Shown here one piece after another: positions 17,979 through 27,714 of a stretch of 64,000 nucleotides of DNA. How positions within the stretch are numbered: the first letter of the stretch is position 1; each line of letters opens with the position of its first letter. The position numbers and the translations under genes are program-made. The stretch comes from Flagellimonas profundi. GTDB taxonomy: Bacteria > Bacteroidota > Bacteroidia > Flavobacteriales > Flavobacteriaceae. The stretch covers positions 248,001 through 312,000 of the forward strand of contig NZ_JAFLNM010000002.1 of assembly GCF_017313275.1 (NCBI RefSeq), written 5' to 3'. A model generated the notes under the pieces. That model worked only from the letters and a program-made list of their open reading frames with translations, ran no database searches and was not told the origin of the DNA.

Positions 17979-20396
17979 TTATTCGTCTCTTAAACTTTTA
18001 ACAGGATTGGCCGATGCTGCTTTTAGGGTCCTCGAACCAACGGTAGCAAAGGCAATTAGGCAAGCGGTTAACCCTGCGGCTACAAAAAACAAGGGGCTGA
18101 GCACAACATGGGATGCATAGTTCTGTAACCATTCATTTAAAAAGTACCATGCAATGGGTGTGGATATGATAAAGGCCAGAGCAACCAACTTTAAAAAATC
18201 CTTGGTGAGCAAAATAGCCACAGAAGATATGCTTGCGCCTAGCACTTTTCGCACACCTATTTCCTTGGTTCGTTGTCCCACCACCAACATGGAAATTGCA
18301 AATAATCCGATACAGCTTAAAAGAATTCCTAGGATGCTACCACTAGTAACTATGGTAGCCATCGTTTTTTCCCTTCTGAAAGTGCGGTCGAGGTTTTCGT
18401 CCAAAAAGGAACCCAAAAACTCGGCCTGGGGTTCAATTTTGCTCCAAGCCTTTTCAACAGCCTCAAAAGAACCAGCAATGTTCTCGGGGGCAATTTTTAC
18501 ATAGGCATAATAAAGGTCCCAATCGTTGTTCATGAAAAGGGTAAGGGGATTCACCTGTTTGCTGATATCTTGAAAATTGAAATCTTTGACCACGCCAATA
18601 ACTGAATAAGTGGTTGCACCGTCGTCCATTGGAATACGAATAGAAAGCGGGTCTTCCTCGCCCAATTGTTTTGCCATGGTTTCGTTGATAACCAGGCTTA
18701 AACTATCCGCAGCAAAATCCCTGCTAAAGGTTCTGCCCGCCACAACCTCAAGATCTAAGGTTTTTGCGTAGTCGTAATCTACCGTTAAGGCGTTGGTGAC
18801 CACTCCACGCCCTTGGTAATCGAAACCCATCATGCTGTTCATTGAGCTTCCGTCTCTGCCCAATCCCAAGTTATTATCGGCTCCTGAAATATTTAGTATG
18901 TCAATATTGCCCTTTAGTTCATCCCGGAGCAGTTCTACCACACGATAGCTGTCCTTTTTGCCGTTTAATGGTATAGAAATAACTTGCTCCTTATTGTACC
19001 CCAAATCTTTATTGCGCATAAATTCTATCTGTCCGTGGAGTACCAAAGTCCCGCTGATGAGCAAAATGGCTATGGTAAATTGAAGTACAATCAGGCTATT
19101 TCGCAATCGGTTTTTCCCAAAATCCAATTTTCCCTTTAATGCACGGAGCGTACCCAATCTGCTCATTAAAAGGGCGGGGTATCCACCAGCTATCAGTGTG
19201 ACACAAAAAATAGAGAGTCCAAAGATGAGTAAAATTTTAGGTTGGGTCACATAATCTAAGGTGGCCCTTGTATTGAAAAGGGTTTTAAACGGCTCCAACA
19301 AAAGATTGCCCAAAACCAATCCCAATATGGTTGAAACCATAAAAACCAAAAGGCTTTCCATCCAAAACTGGAAGAACAGTTGCTTTTTAACTGCTCCAAG
19401 TGTTTTGCGCATTCCTATTTCTTTTAAGCGCCTTTCGCTCAACGCAATGTTCATATTGATGAAATTGGCACATACAATAAATATGATGACAAAGGCAATC
19501 CCCAAAATCATGTAGGGAAAAGTTCTCTTGACTTCGGCCATTCCACTGGCAAAAGAGGTGAAATGCATATCAGCAATTGAAAGCAAATGGAATTGTTTGT
19601 ACAATCCATCAGCATTGGCCACTGCACCATCCCTAATGGCGTTCTCGATACTTCCTTTGTAATGGAGACTCGTGAAATCCCGTGTGTTTTTTTCAAATTG
19701 CTCGGGAGTTATACCTTCTTCAAGCTCAACGTAAACCAAATGAAACTGTGAATCCCATCGATCCATATTAGAAATGTATTCTGGATGGTTTTCAAACGGA
19801 ATAACAATATCAAAATCCATACTATTGTTGGGTGGGGGGTCCTCTAGAATTGTGGATATAGTGAATAATTGTTCCTGCTTGCCCAGTTGTAAAGAGATGG
19901 ATTTTCCGATGACATTGTCGGTACTTCCAAATAGTTTTTGGGCTCCTTCTTCTGAAATAGCAACATTGTTCTTATCCGATAATGGGTTTTCGGCATTACC
20001 TTTTACTGCAGGAAATGTAAAGATGTTAAAAAATGCAGGGTCCGAAAATTCAGCATCCAAATTGATTTCTTTCTCCTTGTAGATCGCAAGAACATCATCA
20101 CTCAAGGTTCGAACGGCATGCTTTATTCCGGGGACATCTGCCTTTAAAGCAGGCGCAAGTGGTACAGGTTGTGAAGTGCCAGACTCTAATCCTCTTGGGG
20201 TTTGACTGGACAGATATACCTGATAAACAGAATCTTTTTTCGCGTGGAATTGATCATAGGAAAGTTCGAACAGAGCGGTCATCACCAACAAAAGTGAAAC
20301 AGCCAATGCCGAGGTGAGCCCTACAATATTTGTCAATGTAAAAACCTTATTGTTAATCAGGTTTCTCAATGCGATTTTTAGATAGTTTTTGAGCAT
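17979..20396 (-). CDS. FtsX/MacB-type ABC permease, fifth of five in the array
   Basis: Inner-membrane permease of the type VII ABC class. Two modules are fused: TM1 (near residue 20-42), a periplasmic MacB core-like domain, three TMs (about 285-420), a further TM (about 430-452), a second periplasmic domain and three final TMs. Each module has a cytoplasmic coupling segment: RLKEIGMRKTLGA (first) and RTKEIGVRKVLGA (second). The protein ends in NPVKSLRDE. The 805 aa length equals the other four copies. It lacks its own ATPase domain, so it must work with the separate ATPases. It is 47 bases downstream of the fourth permease and 16 bases upstream of the serine hydrolase. Confidence 0.9.
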   Translation of the reverse strand: MLKNYLKIALRNLINNKVFTLTNIVGLTSALAVSLLLVMTALFELSYDQFHAKKDSVYQVYLSSQTPRGLESGTSQPVPLAPALKADVPGIKHAVRTLSDDVLAIYKEKEINLDAEFSDPAFFNIFTFPAVKGNAENPLSDKNNVAISEEGAQKLFGSTDNVIGKSISLQLGKQEQLFTISTILEDPPPNNSMDFDIVIPFENHPEYISNMDRWDSQFHLVYVELEEGITPEQFEKNTRDFTSLHYKGSIENAIRDGAVANADGLYKQFHLLSIADMHFTSFASGMAEVKRTFPYMILGIAFVIIFIVCANFINMNIALSERRLKEIGMRKTLGAVKKQLFFQFWMESLLVFMVSTILGLVLGNLLLEPFKTLFNTRATLDYVTQPKILLIFGLSIFCVTLIAGGYPALLMSRLGTLRALKGKLDFGKNRLRNSLIVLQFTIAILLISGTLVLHGQIEFMRNKDLGYNKEQVISIPLNGKKDSYRVVELLRDELKGNIDILNISGADNNLGLGRDGSSMNSMMGFDYQGRGVVTNALTVDYDYAKTLDLEVVAGRTFSRDFAADSLSLVINETMAKQLGEEDPLSIRIPMDDGATTYSVIGVVKDFNFQDISKQVNPLTLFMNNDWDLYYAYVKIAPENIAGSFEAVEKAWSKIEPQAEFLGSFLDENLDRTFRREKTMATIVTSGSILGILLSCIGLFAISMLVVGQRTKEIGVRKVLGASISSVAILLTKDFLKLVALAFIISTPIAWYFLNEWLQNYASHVVLSPLFFVAAGLTACLIAFATVGSRTLKAASANPVKSLRDE

Positions 20397-20443
20397 AGCT
20401 TATCGTTTTTTGATAGTGCCGATCAAGTTCAGTGATCGTGGAT

Positions 20444-22876
20444 TTATTCAGTTCTTAGGCTCTTGACTGGATTTACAATGGCGGCCTTAATACTTTGATA
20501 GCTCACCGTTAAAAGGGCCACGCCCACCGCCATTAATGCGGAAAGGGCAAAAACCCACCATGGAATGTCAATCCTATAAGAGAAGTCCTGTAGCCAGCGG
20601 TCCATGGCATACCAACCCAAGGGCAATGCTATTATTACGGAAAGCCCTACTAGTTTCAAGAAATCCATGGAGAGCCTGAGCACAATCTGCCCAACACCGG
20701 CGCCCAATACTTTACGGACCCCGATTTCCTTTACTCGTTTTTGGGCATTAAAAGCAGCAAGGCCAAATAATCCCAAGCAGGCAATGATGATGGAAAGTAC
20801 CGTGAAAATCATAAAAATTTGTCCCAGTCGTTGCTCTGCTTCATAACTTGTGTTGAAGGAGTCGTCCATAAAATAATATTCAAATGGCTGTGTTGGGGCA
20901 ATATCCATCCAAATGTTCTCAATGTCCCCAATAGTTCGGGTCACATCTCCTTGGTTAAGTTTTATGGCCAAATTACTGGCTTGCTCCCCACCATAGAATA
21001 GGGCAAGTGCCTCTACCTCGTCCCGGAGTGATTCAAAATTAAAGTCCTTTACAACCCCTATTACGGTAATCAACGTTTCTTCATTAAAATTATCCAAGAA
21101 CTGTTGTCCCAATACGGTTTCGGGGGTTTTTCCCAATATGGACACTGCTTTTTCATTTATGATGATCCCAGTGGAATCACTGGAATAACGTGAGGTATCA
21201 AAATTTCGACCCGAGACAAGGTTTAATCCTATGGTAGCTATATAATCTTCATCCACGCGCCACTGTTGCATATTTATGGCTTTTTCCTGACTTCGATCTT
21301 CCTTTTGCATAAACGAACTGTCGCTTCGAGAAGAAGGAGTTGGCAAAAAACTGCTCAATGTGGCCGTATTGACCTGGCTTAGTTGCTCCACTTCATTTTT
21401 GAAGGCATTTTTGTTTCCTTCCAAAGAATTTACTCCTCTTATTACAAGAACTTGGTCCTTGGCATAACCAAGGTCCTTTCCTTGTATGAAACTTAATTGT
21501 TGAAAAACCGTCAACGTGCCCATAATTAGGAATACGGAAATGGAAAATTGGAGTACCACAAGAATATTCCTTACTCTTCCGCCACCAATGGAATTGTCGC
21601 CTTGTCCTTTCAGTACCTTGGCAGCAACAAAACGGGACATAAAAAAGGCCGGATAACTTCCTGATAGTATGCCCAAGGCCAAAGTTGCGATCAACAGAAT
21701 CAACCAGAACATTGGACTGGAAAAGGGAATGGATAGTTCCTTGCCGCTTAAATCGTTATAAAATGGCATGGCAACCATAGCAATGATCACGGCAAACACC
21801 AATGATCCCATGGCGATCAATCCGGATTCCGTTAAGAATTGTCCGATCAAACTTTTTCTTTGTGAGCCCAATGTTTTTCTTATGCCCACTTCTTTAGATC
21901 TTTTGAGAGAATGGGCGGTGGTGAGGTTCATAAAGTTTACACTGGCCAATATCAGAAGAATCAATGCTATCGCTCCTAGGATATATACATTTTTAATATC
22001 GCTAACTGGGCTAAACTCCGGTCCTCTTCCAGAATACAAGTGTATATCGGTAAGGGCGATGGTGGAATATTTCATATAATTCCCCGAATCCAAGAACTGT
22101 TGCTCGGTAATTCCTGGGAAAAATCGTTGGGCGTACGGGATAAGGTATTTCCCGACCATGGTTTTCATTTCTTCCTGTAAATCCGCTACGGAAGCTCCTG
22201 GAATCAATTTGATGAGGGTATAATAATTATGGCTTCCCCATTCTGCCCCCCGAGAGTCCTCGTTTCCGGACATGGCCAAGAACAAATCCCTGTCCCTTAA
22301 AAAAGAGTTGTCGGGCATATCGTCAACAATCCCTGAAACAGTAAAGATATCCCTATCGTTCAACTGAACGGTCTTTCCAACAGCTTGATCAACAGGAAAG
22401 TGTTTTTCTGCTGCAGATTTGGTCATTACCAATGTATTGGGCTCTGTCAACGCTGTGTTCTCATCACCATAAAGCAACTTTATCCCAAACATTTTAAAAA
22501 AGGTGGAGTCGGCATAGGTAACCCCTGGCTCCCGAACATTACTGCGAACACCTTCTTCCTTGATGAAAACACTCCCGATACTCCTAAAGCGCGTTGTGAG
22601 TTCAACCTCTGGAAAATCATTCAACATAGCTCCCGCCATTGGTGCCGAGACCTCGGCCATTTGTTCTTCTTTCCCTCCAAATTTCATATCGGCATTCAAC
22701 CGATAAATCCGGTCTGCATCCGCAAACATGGTATCGTGGGTTAGCTCATCATGAATGTAAAGGCTAAGCAAAAGCCCACCAGCCATTCCAATTGCTAATC
22801 CAAATATGTTGAGGAAAGTGAAGAATGGCTGTTTTTTAAGGCTCCTCCATGCTATTTTAATATTGTTCTTAAACAT
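20444..22876 (-). CDS. FtsX/MacB-type ABC permease, fourth of five
   Basis: Paralog of the neighbouring permeases, 810 aa and the longest of the set. First TM in FLNIFGLAIGMAGGLLLSLYI, first MacB-type periplasmic domain to about residue 280, TMs two to four, a fifth TM near residue 435 (VVLQFSISVFLIMGTLTV), second periplasmic domain, and the terminal three TMs. Coupling segments are RSKEVGIRKTLGS and RVKEIGVRKVLGA; the C-terminus is NPVKSLRTE, a motif shared by the array. The first periplasmic domain differs clearly from its neighbours (for example DRIYRLNADMKFGGKEEQ), which would fit different ligands. The leader before its ATG carries the TTTTTTGAT motif at 22885-22893. Confidence 0.9.
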   Translation of the reverse strand: MFKNNIKIAWRSLKKQPFFTFLNIFGLAIGMAGGLLLSLYIHDELTHDTMFADADRIYRLNADMKFGGKEEQMAEVSAPMAGAMLNDFPEVELTTRFRSIGSVFIKEEGVRSNVREPGVTYADSTFFKMFGIKLLYGDENTALTEPNTLVMTKSAAEKHFPVDQAVGKTVQLNDRDIFTVSGIVDDMPDNSFLRDRDLFLAMSGNEDSRGAEWGSHNYYTLIKLIPGASVADLQEEMKTMVGKYLIPYAQRFFPGITEQQFLDSGNYMKYSTIALTDIHLYSGRGPEFSPVSDIKNVYILGAIALILLILASVNFMNLTTAHSLKRSKEVGIRKTLGSQRKSLIGQFLTESGLIAMGSLVFAVIIAMVAMPFYNDLSGKELSIPFSSPMFWLILLIATLALGILSGSYPAFFMSRFVAAKVLKGQGDNSIGGGRVRNILVVLQFSISVFLIMGTLTVFQQLSFIQGKDLGYAKDQVLVIRGVNSLEGNKNAFKNEVEQLSQVNTATLSSFLPTPSSRSDSSFMQKEDRSQEKAINMQQWRVDEDYIATIGLNLVSGRNFDTSRYSSDSTGIIINEKAVSILGKTPETVLGQQFLDNFNEETLITVIGVVKDFNFESLRDEVEALALFYGGEQASNLAIKLNQGDVTRTIGDIENIWMDIAPTQPFEYYFMDDSFNTSYEAEQRLGQIFMIFTVLSIIIACLGLFGLAAFNAQKRVKEIGVRKVLGAGVGQIVLRLSMDFLKLVGLSVIIALPLGWYAMDRWLQDFSYRIDIPWWVFALSALMAVGVALLTVSYQSIKAAIVNPVKSLRTE

Positions 22877-22903
22877 GATTCTCGTTTTTTGATAATGATA
22901 CTG

Positions 22904-25282
22904 TTATTCTGTTCGTAAGCTTTTTGTCGGGTTTGTTGTAGCGGTTCTTATCGCTTGAAAGCTTATCGTTAATAGTGCAATAAGTAAAGTTCCTGTGCCG
23001 GCCAAGGCGAACATCCACCAACTTATGGATATCCTGTAGGCAAAATTCTGTAGCCATTGGCCCATGAGCCAATATGCCACTGGTGATGCAATGAGAATGG
23101 CAAAGACGACCAACTTTAAAAAGTCTATCGATAATAGAGCTGTCACATTTTTAATGGAGGCTCCCAAAACCTTTCGGATGCCGATTTCTTTTCTTCGCTG
23201 CACGGCAATAAATGTTGCTAGGCCGAACAAGCCCATCACGGCAATTAAAATGGCAAAACCGGTAAAGGCACCGAAAATCTTGGCCAAACGATCCTCTGCT
23301 TTATACTGTGCATCAAACGCATCATTTAAAAAGTGATATTCAAAAGGGTTCTCATTTTCATATTTTTCGTAGACCGTTTTTAATTGCTGTATGGTGGAGG
23401 GGATGTTCGATTTGGGAGCAATTTTGGCATAAATGACCCCGCCATGTTTTCCCCATGGAGAAGTTGCATCGTTGCTCTTTTTAATGAACAGACACAATGC
23501 CTCCACTTTATTATGTAAGGAGGAATAATTAAAATCTTTTAACACCCCGTCAATCTCATATTGACCATTTATTTTTTGACCAATCGGACTTCCTTCAAGG
23601 TTCAGTTTTTCAATGGCCGTTTTATTGATTATTGCAGCTGTTTTTTGATTCTTGAAGAAAAGGGAATCTACAGGAGGTATTTCCCATTTCAGGCCCAACA
23701 ACGAAATAAAATTTTCATCAACGGTCAATGTTGGCAAAAAGATCATCTCATCACTATTGGTGCTTTTAACACTCATCATGTTGAATCCCTTGTACAATGG
23801 AAGAATACCCATGCTGGATTGTACAACTTCAGGAATGGATTGTATTTCCTCTTCAAAAGGGATGGCATGTTTGCCTGCATCAGATGAAAAAGGTAGCATT
23901 ACAATGTTTTCTCTGTCCACACCGGTATCGGCATGTCTGAAAAAATACATTTGCCTATCGATTACAATAGCGCAAATAATGAGCACTACAGAAATACCAA
24001 ATTGAAAAACGGTAAAAAACTTTCTCACACCTGCACCCCCATTTTGCTTGCTCAATTTACCTTGCAAAACAACTATGGGCCTGTAAGCCGATAATAGAAT
24101 TGCGGGATATATTGCCGCGAGCACTATGGTGATGATAAGCAATATTCCAAGAGATAGGAGCATTTGTGGAGCATACAGAAATGAATTGTCCATTTGAATG
24201 TCCAATAGGCCGAAGAAAAAAGGTTGTAGAGATATACATAGAAAATACCCCACAACAAAGGAAATGACCGTATACAGAGACGATTCCAAAAAGAACTGTA
24301 TTGCAATGGCTTTTCTGCGGGCGCCCAAAACTTTTCTTACCCCAACTTCTTTGGATCTGGTGGTGGAACGTGCCGTGGAGAGACTGGCATAGTTTACCAG
24401 GGCAAGAAGTAAAATCAGGATAGCAACCAGAGGAAATATTTTTATATATCGGCTGTTGGCGAAGTTTTTCCCAAAATGTAGACTGGTCAAAGGCTTTAGA
24501 AGATATCTTTTGTTTACATCGTTGCCCTTATCTTGTTGATCACCATTAATACTGAGTAAACTTGTTTCAACAAGTGTAGGATCTGCAGAACTTTTCAGAG
24601 AGAAATAAGTGGTAAAATCGTCGTAATCATTAGTAATGGATTCATTGTATTCCTCCATAGATTCCATACTCGAAATGGACGCCACAAAATCAAAATCAAC
24701 ACTGGAGTTGGAAGGGGTGTTCTTCGATATACCTGTTACCGTAAACCGATATTTGTCGTTGTACAGAAAAACCTCTCCCACAGGGTCTTTGGATCCAAAA
24801 TATTTTTCTGCTGCTCTTTGGGAAACAACTACGGAAAATGGATTATCCAGCACATGATCCTTGTTGCCCTGAAGTAAGGTGAAAGAGAAAAAATCAAAAA
24901 AGTTGGGATCGGCAAACGCGAATTTGTCCTCAGAAAATTTTAGTGAAGGAGCTGCGGCGTTTTTAATGGTTACGCTCTCAAAGCTTTCCTTATAACGAAG
25001 GCAATCTTCTATGGACGGAATGCTTTGCTTGCTTTCCGGTCCTTTGGAATAACCCATATACGGTATATAAATAGGGTCGTTGCCAAATGTTAATTCTGTT
25101 TCGGCCATGTAAATGTTGTCTGCATTTACATGAAACTTGTCAAAACTATATTCATGGCCTACATATAAAACTATCAGCATGCATGCAGCTAGCCCCAAGG
25201 AAAGGCCAACAATGTTTATTGAAGAATAAACTTTGCTTCTTATCAACGCTCTCCACGCTATTTTCAGATAGTTTTTTATCAT
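22904..25282 (-). CDS. FtsX/MacB-type ABC permease, third of five
   Basis: 792 aa, the shortest of the five. N-terminal TM in SSINIVGLSLGLAACMLIVL, periplasmic domain one (about 45-280), a TM block with RSKEVGVRKVLGA as its cytoplasmic coupling segment, TM five near 425 (FQFGISVVLIICAIVI), periplasmic domain two, and a final block with RRKEIGIRKVLGA. It ends NPTKSLRTE. Its second coupling segment is RRKEIGIRK, shared in type with the first permease (RRKEISIRR) rather than with the third-last, so the copies are not simple recent duplicates. The gap to the upstream permease is only 10 bases and is the one gap that lacks the TTTTTTGAT leader motif. Confidence 0.9.
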   Translation of the reverse strand: MIKNYLKIAWRALIRSKVYSSINIVGLSLGLAACMLIVLYVGHEYSFDKFHVNADNIYMAETELTFGNDPIYIPYMGYSKGPESKQSIPSIEDCLRYKESFESVTIKNAAAPSLKFSEDKFAFADPNFFDFFSFTLLQGNKDHVLDNPFSVVVSQRAAEKYFGSKDPVGEVFLYNDKYRFTVTGISKNTPSNSSVDFDFVASISSMESMEEYNESITNDYDDFTTYFSLKSSADPTLVETSLLSINGDQQDKGNDVNKRYLLKPLTSLHFGKNFANSRYIKIFPLVAILILLLALVNYASLSTARSTTRSKEVGVRKVLGARRKAIAIQFFLESSLYTVISFVVGYFLCISLQPFFFGLLDIQMDNSFLYAPQMLLSLGILLIITIVLAAIYPAILLSAYRPIVVLQGKLSKQNGGAGVRKFFTVFQFGISVVLIICAIVIDRQMYFFRHADTGVDRENIVMLPFSSDAGKHAIPFEEEIQSIPEVVQSSMGILPLYKGFNMMSVKSTNSDEMIFLPTLTVDENFISLLGLKWEIPPVDSLFFKNQKTAAIINKTAIEKLNLEGSPIGQKINGQYEIDGVLKDFNYSSLHNKVEALCLFIKKSNDATSPWGKHGGVIYAKIAPKSNIPSTIQQLKTVYEKYENENPFEYHFLNDAFDAQYKAEDRLAKIFGAFTGFAILIAVMGLFGLATFIAVQRRKEIGIRKVLGASIKNVTALLSIDFLKLVVFAILIASPVAYWLMGQWLQNFAYRISISWWMFALAGTGTLLIALLTISFQAIRTATTNPTKSLRTE

Positions 25283-25292
25283 GATCGATGAA

Positions 25293-27692
25293 TTATTCGG
25301 TTCGTAGACTTTTTGTGGGATTGGAACGGGCCGCTCTAATGGCCTGAAAACTTACGGTTATAATGGTGACGGCCAAGGCTCCGATCATAGCTAGGGCAAA
25401 AATCCACCACTTTAAGATCACCCGGTATGGATACTCTTGCAACCAACCGTTCATAACATAATAGGCAATGGGCACCGCGATAAAACAAGAGATGATGACC
25501 AACTTTAAAAAGTCCTTGGACAACATGTTCCATACGTTGAACACAGAGGCCCCAAGTACTTTGCGAACACCTATTTCCTTGGTGCGTTGTTCTGCCACAA
25601 AAGATGTCAGCCCAAAAAGACCAAGGCAACTGATCAAGATGGCCAAAGCTGTAAAAATTCCCGATAATTGACCAATACGTTCTTCTGCAGCAAACTTTTC
25701 CCCATATTCTTCATCTACAAAATCGTATTGAAACGGAATATTGGGGAAGTGTTCCTTAAATACCCTTTCGATAATTGCGATGTTCTGACTAGCACTCTGG
25801 TTTGGATTCAACCTCATATTGTAATATGAGCCATTCCCATATTTGTCGAACACATACATGCCTTGCTTTACGGGTTCGTAAGGGGATTGGGCGATCATAT
25901 CTTCGACCACTCCTATGATTTTCATAGGTTCAAAAGGGTCTTCGGTATCAGTATCCGTTATAAATTTACCCACAGGGTCTTGAAGACCCATGTACTTTAC
26001 CGCTGTCTCGTTAAGGAGCACTGCACTGGAATCCGATGCGAACTCACGAGAAAAATCCCTTCCGGCGACAATTTTTAAATTAAGGCTCTTTGCATATTCT
26101 GGTGATACCTCGGTCCATGCCAGATCTTCTTGAAAACCTTCTGGTTTGCCTTCCCAATCAAAACCGCTTCTGTTGGACCAAATTCGGGTAGTAGGAGCAC
26201 TGGAGGTAGACATTTCGGTAACTGCACCGGAGCTAATAAACTCCTCGCGCATCAATTCAAACTTGCCGGTAAAATCCTCGCTCATGGTCGGTATCTGAAC
26301 CAACCCCTCCTTATCATAACCAATTGGTCTGTTTTTGGCATGGTTGATTTGTTGCATCACGATTACCGTTCCGATAATAAAGGCCACAGAGACTGTAAAC
26401 TGCACCACCACCAAAATTTTTCTGGGAAGACCAGAGTGCTTACCTGTTTTGAAGGTCCCTTTCAATACATCGACCGGTCGGAAGGAGGACAGGTATAAAG
26501 CCGGATAACTACCGGCCAATAAAGCAGTAATCAATATAAACACTAAAGAAACCGCCCAAAATAAAGGGGATCCCCAAGGGAATTCCATTTGTTTTCTGGC
26601 CAGATCATTAAACCCGTTGAGCGATAACACCACAATGAACACAGCGATTACAAAAGCAAACAGAACCACTAAAAAAGATTCCCCTAAAAATTGGTTGATC
26701 AATTGACTTCGTTGTGAACCAATAGATTTTCTAATACCCACTTCCTTTGCTCTTTTCTCGGAACGAGCCGTACTTAAATTCATAAAATTGATACAGGCCA
26801 AAAGCAGGACAAAAGCACCTATAATTCCGAACAACCAAACGTATTTGATTCTGCCCCCAGCTTGTTTTCCGTTCTCGAATCGGGATCTTAAATACCAATC
26901 TTCCATAGGAAGTAAGAACAATTGGGGGTTAAACTCTACCGTTTCCTCATTGAGGTCTTTCTTTACATTCCTTATCTTGCCGGTAACACTTTCCATTGAG
27001 GTGTTGTCGGCAATTTGAACGAACATCTGAAACGAGTTGTTACCCCATTGGTCCTCCGCATTTTTTACCCATTCATTAATGGAAACATATTTGTCCCAAG
27101 GCATCAAAAAATCGGTATCATTAAAAGAGGTGTTGAACGGAATGTCCTCGTACACTGCGGTAACCATCATATCATATTGGCTATTGACCTCAATGGTTTT
27201 TCCAATAGGATCTTCGTTCCCGAACAAAGCATCGGCAGTCGACTCCGAAAGCATGATGGAGTTGATTTCCCGAATTCCATCTTTTTCCCCCTTTAAAATA
27301 TTTAGGTCGAACATTTCAGGAGCCTCACGTTGCATAAAGTTTCCATCTCTGGAAATGCTCGTTTCCTTGTACTTAAGGTACTGAGAGGTAGTCCAGGAAG
27401 ACATGACCAAATGCTTAAAATTATCCATATAGCTTTCCCTAAAAGCTTTTTCCAATGGACGTGGCATAGCGGGCCCTGTTCCGGTTTCCCCATTAAAGGT
27501 CTGGGATTGAAAAACCTGAGCTATTTGGTCTTTATTGGAGAAATAGCCATTATGAGAAAGTTCATCCGTGATCCAAAGACCAATGATCAGGGTAACGGCC
27601 ATTCCCAGAGCCAGTCCTCCAACATTAATGATGGTGTAACCCTTGTTCTTTGTTAGGTTCCTCCAAGCTATTTTTAGATAATTCTTTAACAT
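25293..27692 (-). CDS. FtsX/MacB-type ABC permease, second of five
   Basis: 799 aa, same double-module architecture: TM1 in IINVGGLALGMAVTLIIGLWI, periplasmic domain one, three TMs beginning VWLFGIIGAFVLLLACINF, TM five (VVQFTVSVAFIIGTVIV), periplasmic domain two, and three TMs with a longer terminal pair. Coupling segments RAKEVGIRKSIGS and RTKEIGVRKVLGA. The C-terminus is NPTKSLRTE. The upstream leader reads, on the minus strand, ATCAATCAAAAAAA shortly before the ATG. Together with the first permease it is closest to the ATPase gene; whether the modules pair with each other or each works alone as a pseudo-dimer cannot be told. Confidence 0.9.
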   Translation of the reverse strand: MLKNYLKIAWRNLTKNKGYTIINVGGLALGMAVTLIIGLWITDELSHNGYFSNKDQIAQVFQSQTFNGETGTGPAMPRPLEKAFRESYMDNFKHLVMSSWTTSQYLKYKETSISRDGNFMQREAPEMFDLNILKGEKDGIREINSIMLSESTADALFGNEDPIGKTIEVNSQYDMMVTAVYEDIPFNTSFNDTDFLMPWDKYVSINEWVKNAEDQWGNNSFQMFVQIADNTSMESVTGKIRNVKKDLNEETVEFNPQLFLLPMEDWYLRSRFENGKQAGGRIKYVWLFGIIGAFVLLLACINFMNLSTARSEKRAKEVGIRKSIGSQRSQLINQFLGESFLVVLFAFVIAVFIVVLSLNGFNDLARKQMEFPWGSPLFWAVSLVFILITALLAGSYPALYLSSFRPVDVLKGTFKTGKHSGLPRKILVVVQFTVSVAFIIGTVIVMQQINHAKNRPIGYDKEGLVQIPTMSEDFTGKFELMREEFISSGAVTEMSTSSAPTTRIWSNRSGFDWEGKPEGFQEDLAWTEVSPEYAKSLNLKIVAGRDFSREFASDSSAVLLNETAVKYMGLQDPVGKFITDTDTEDPFEPMKIIGVVEDMIAQSPYEPVKQGMYVFDKYGNGSYYNMRLNPNQSASQNIAIIERVFKEHFPNIPFQYDFVDEEYGEKFAAEERIGQLSGIFTALAILISCLGLFGLTSFVAEQRTKEIGVRKVLGASVFNVWNMLSKDFLKLVIISCFIAVPIAYYVMNGWLQEYPYRVILKWWIFALAMIGALAVTIITVSFQAIRAARSNPTKSLRTE

Positions 27693-27714
27693 GATCGATG
27701 TTTTTTTGATTGAT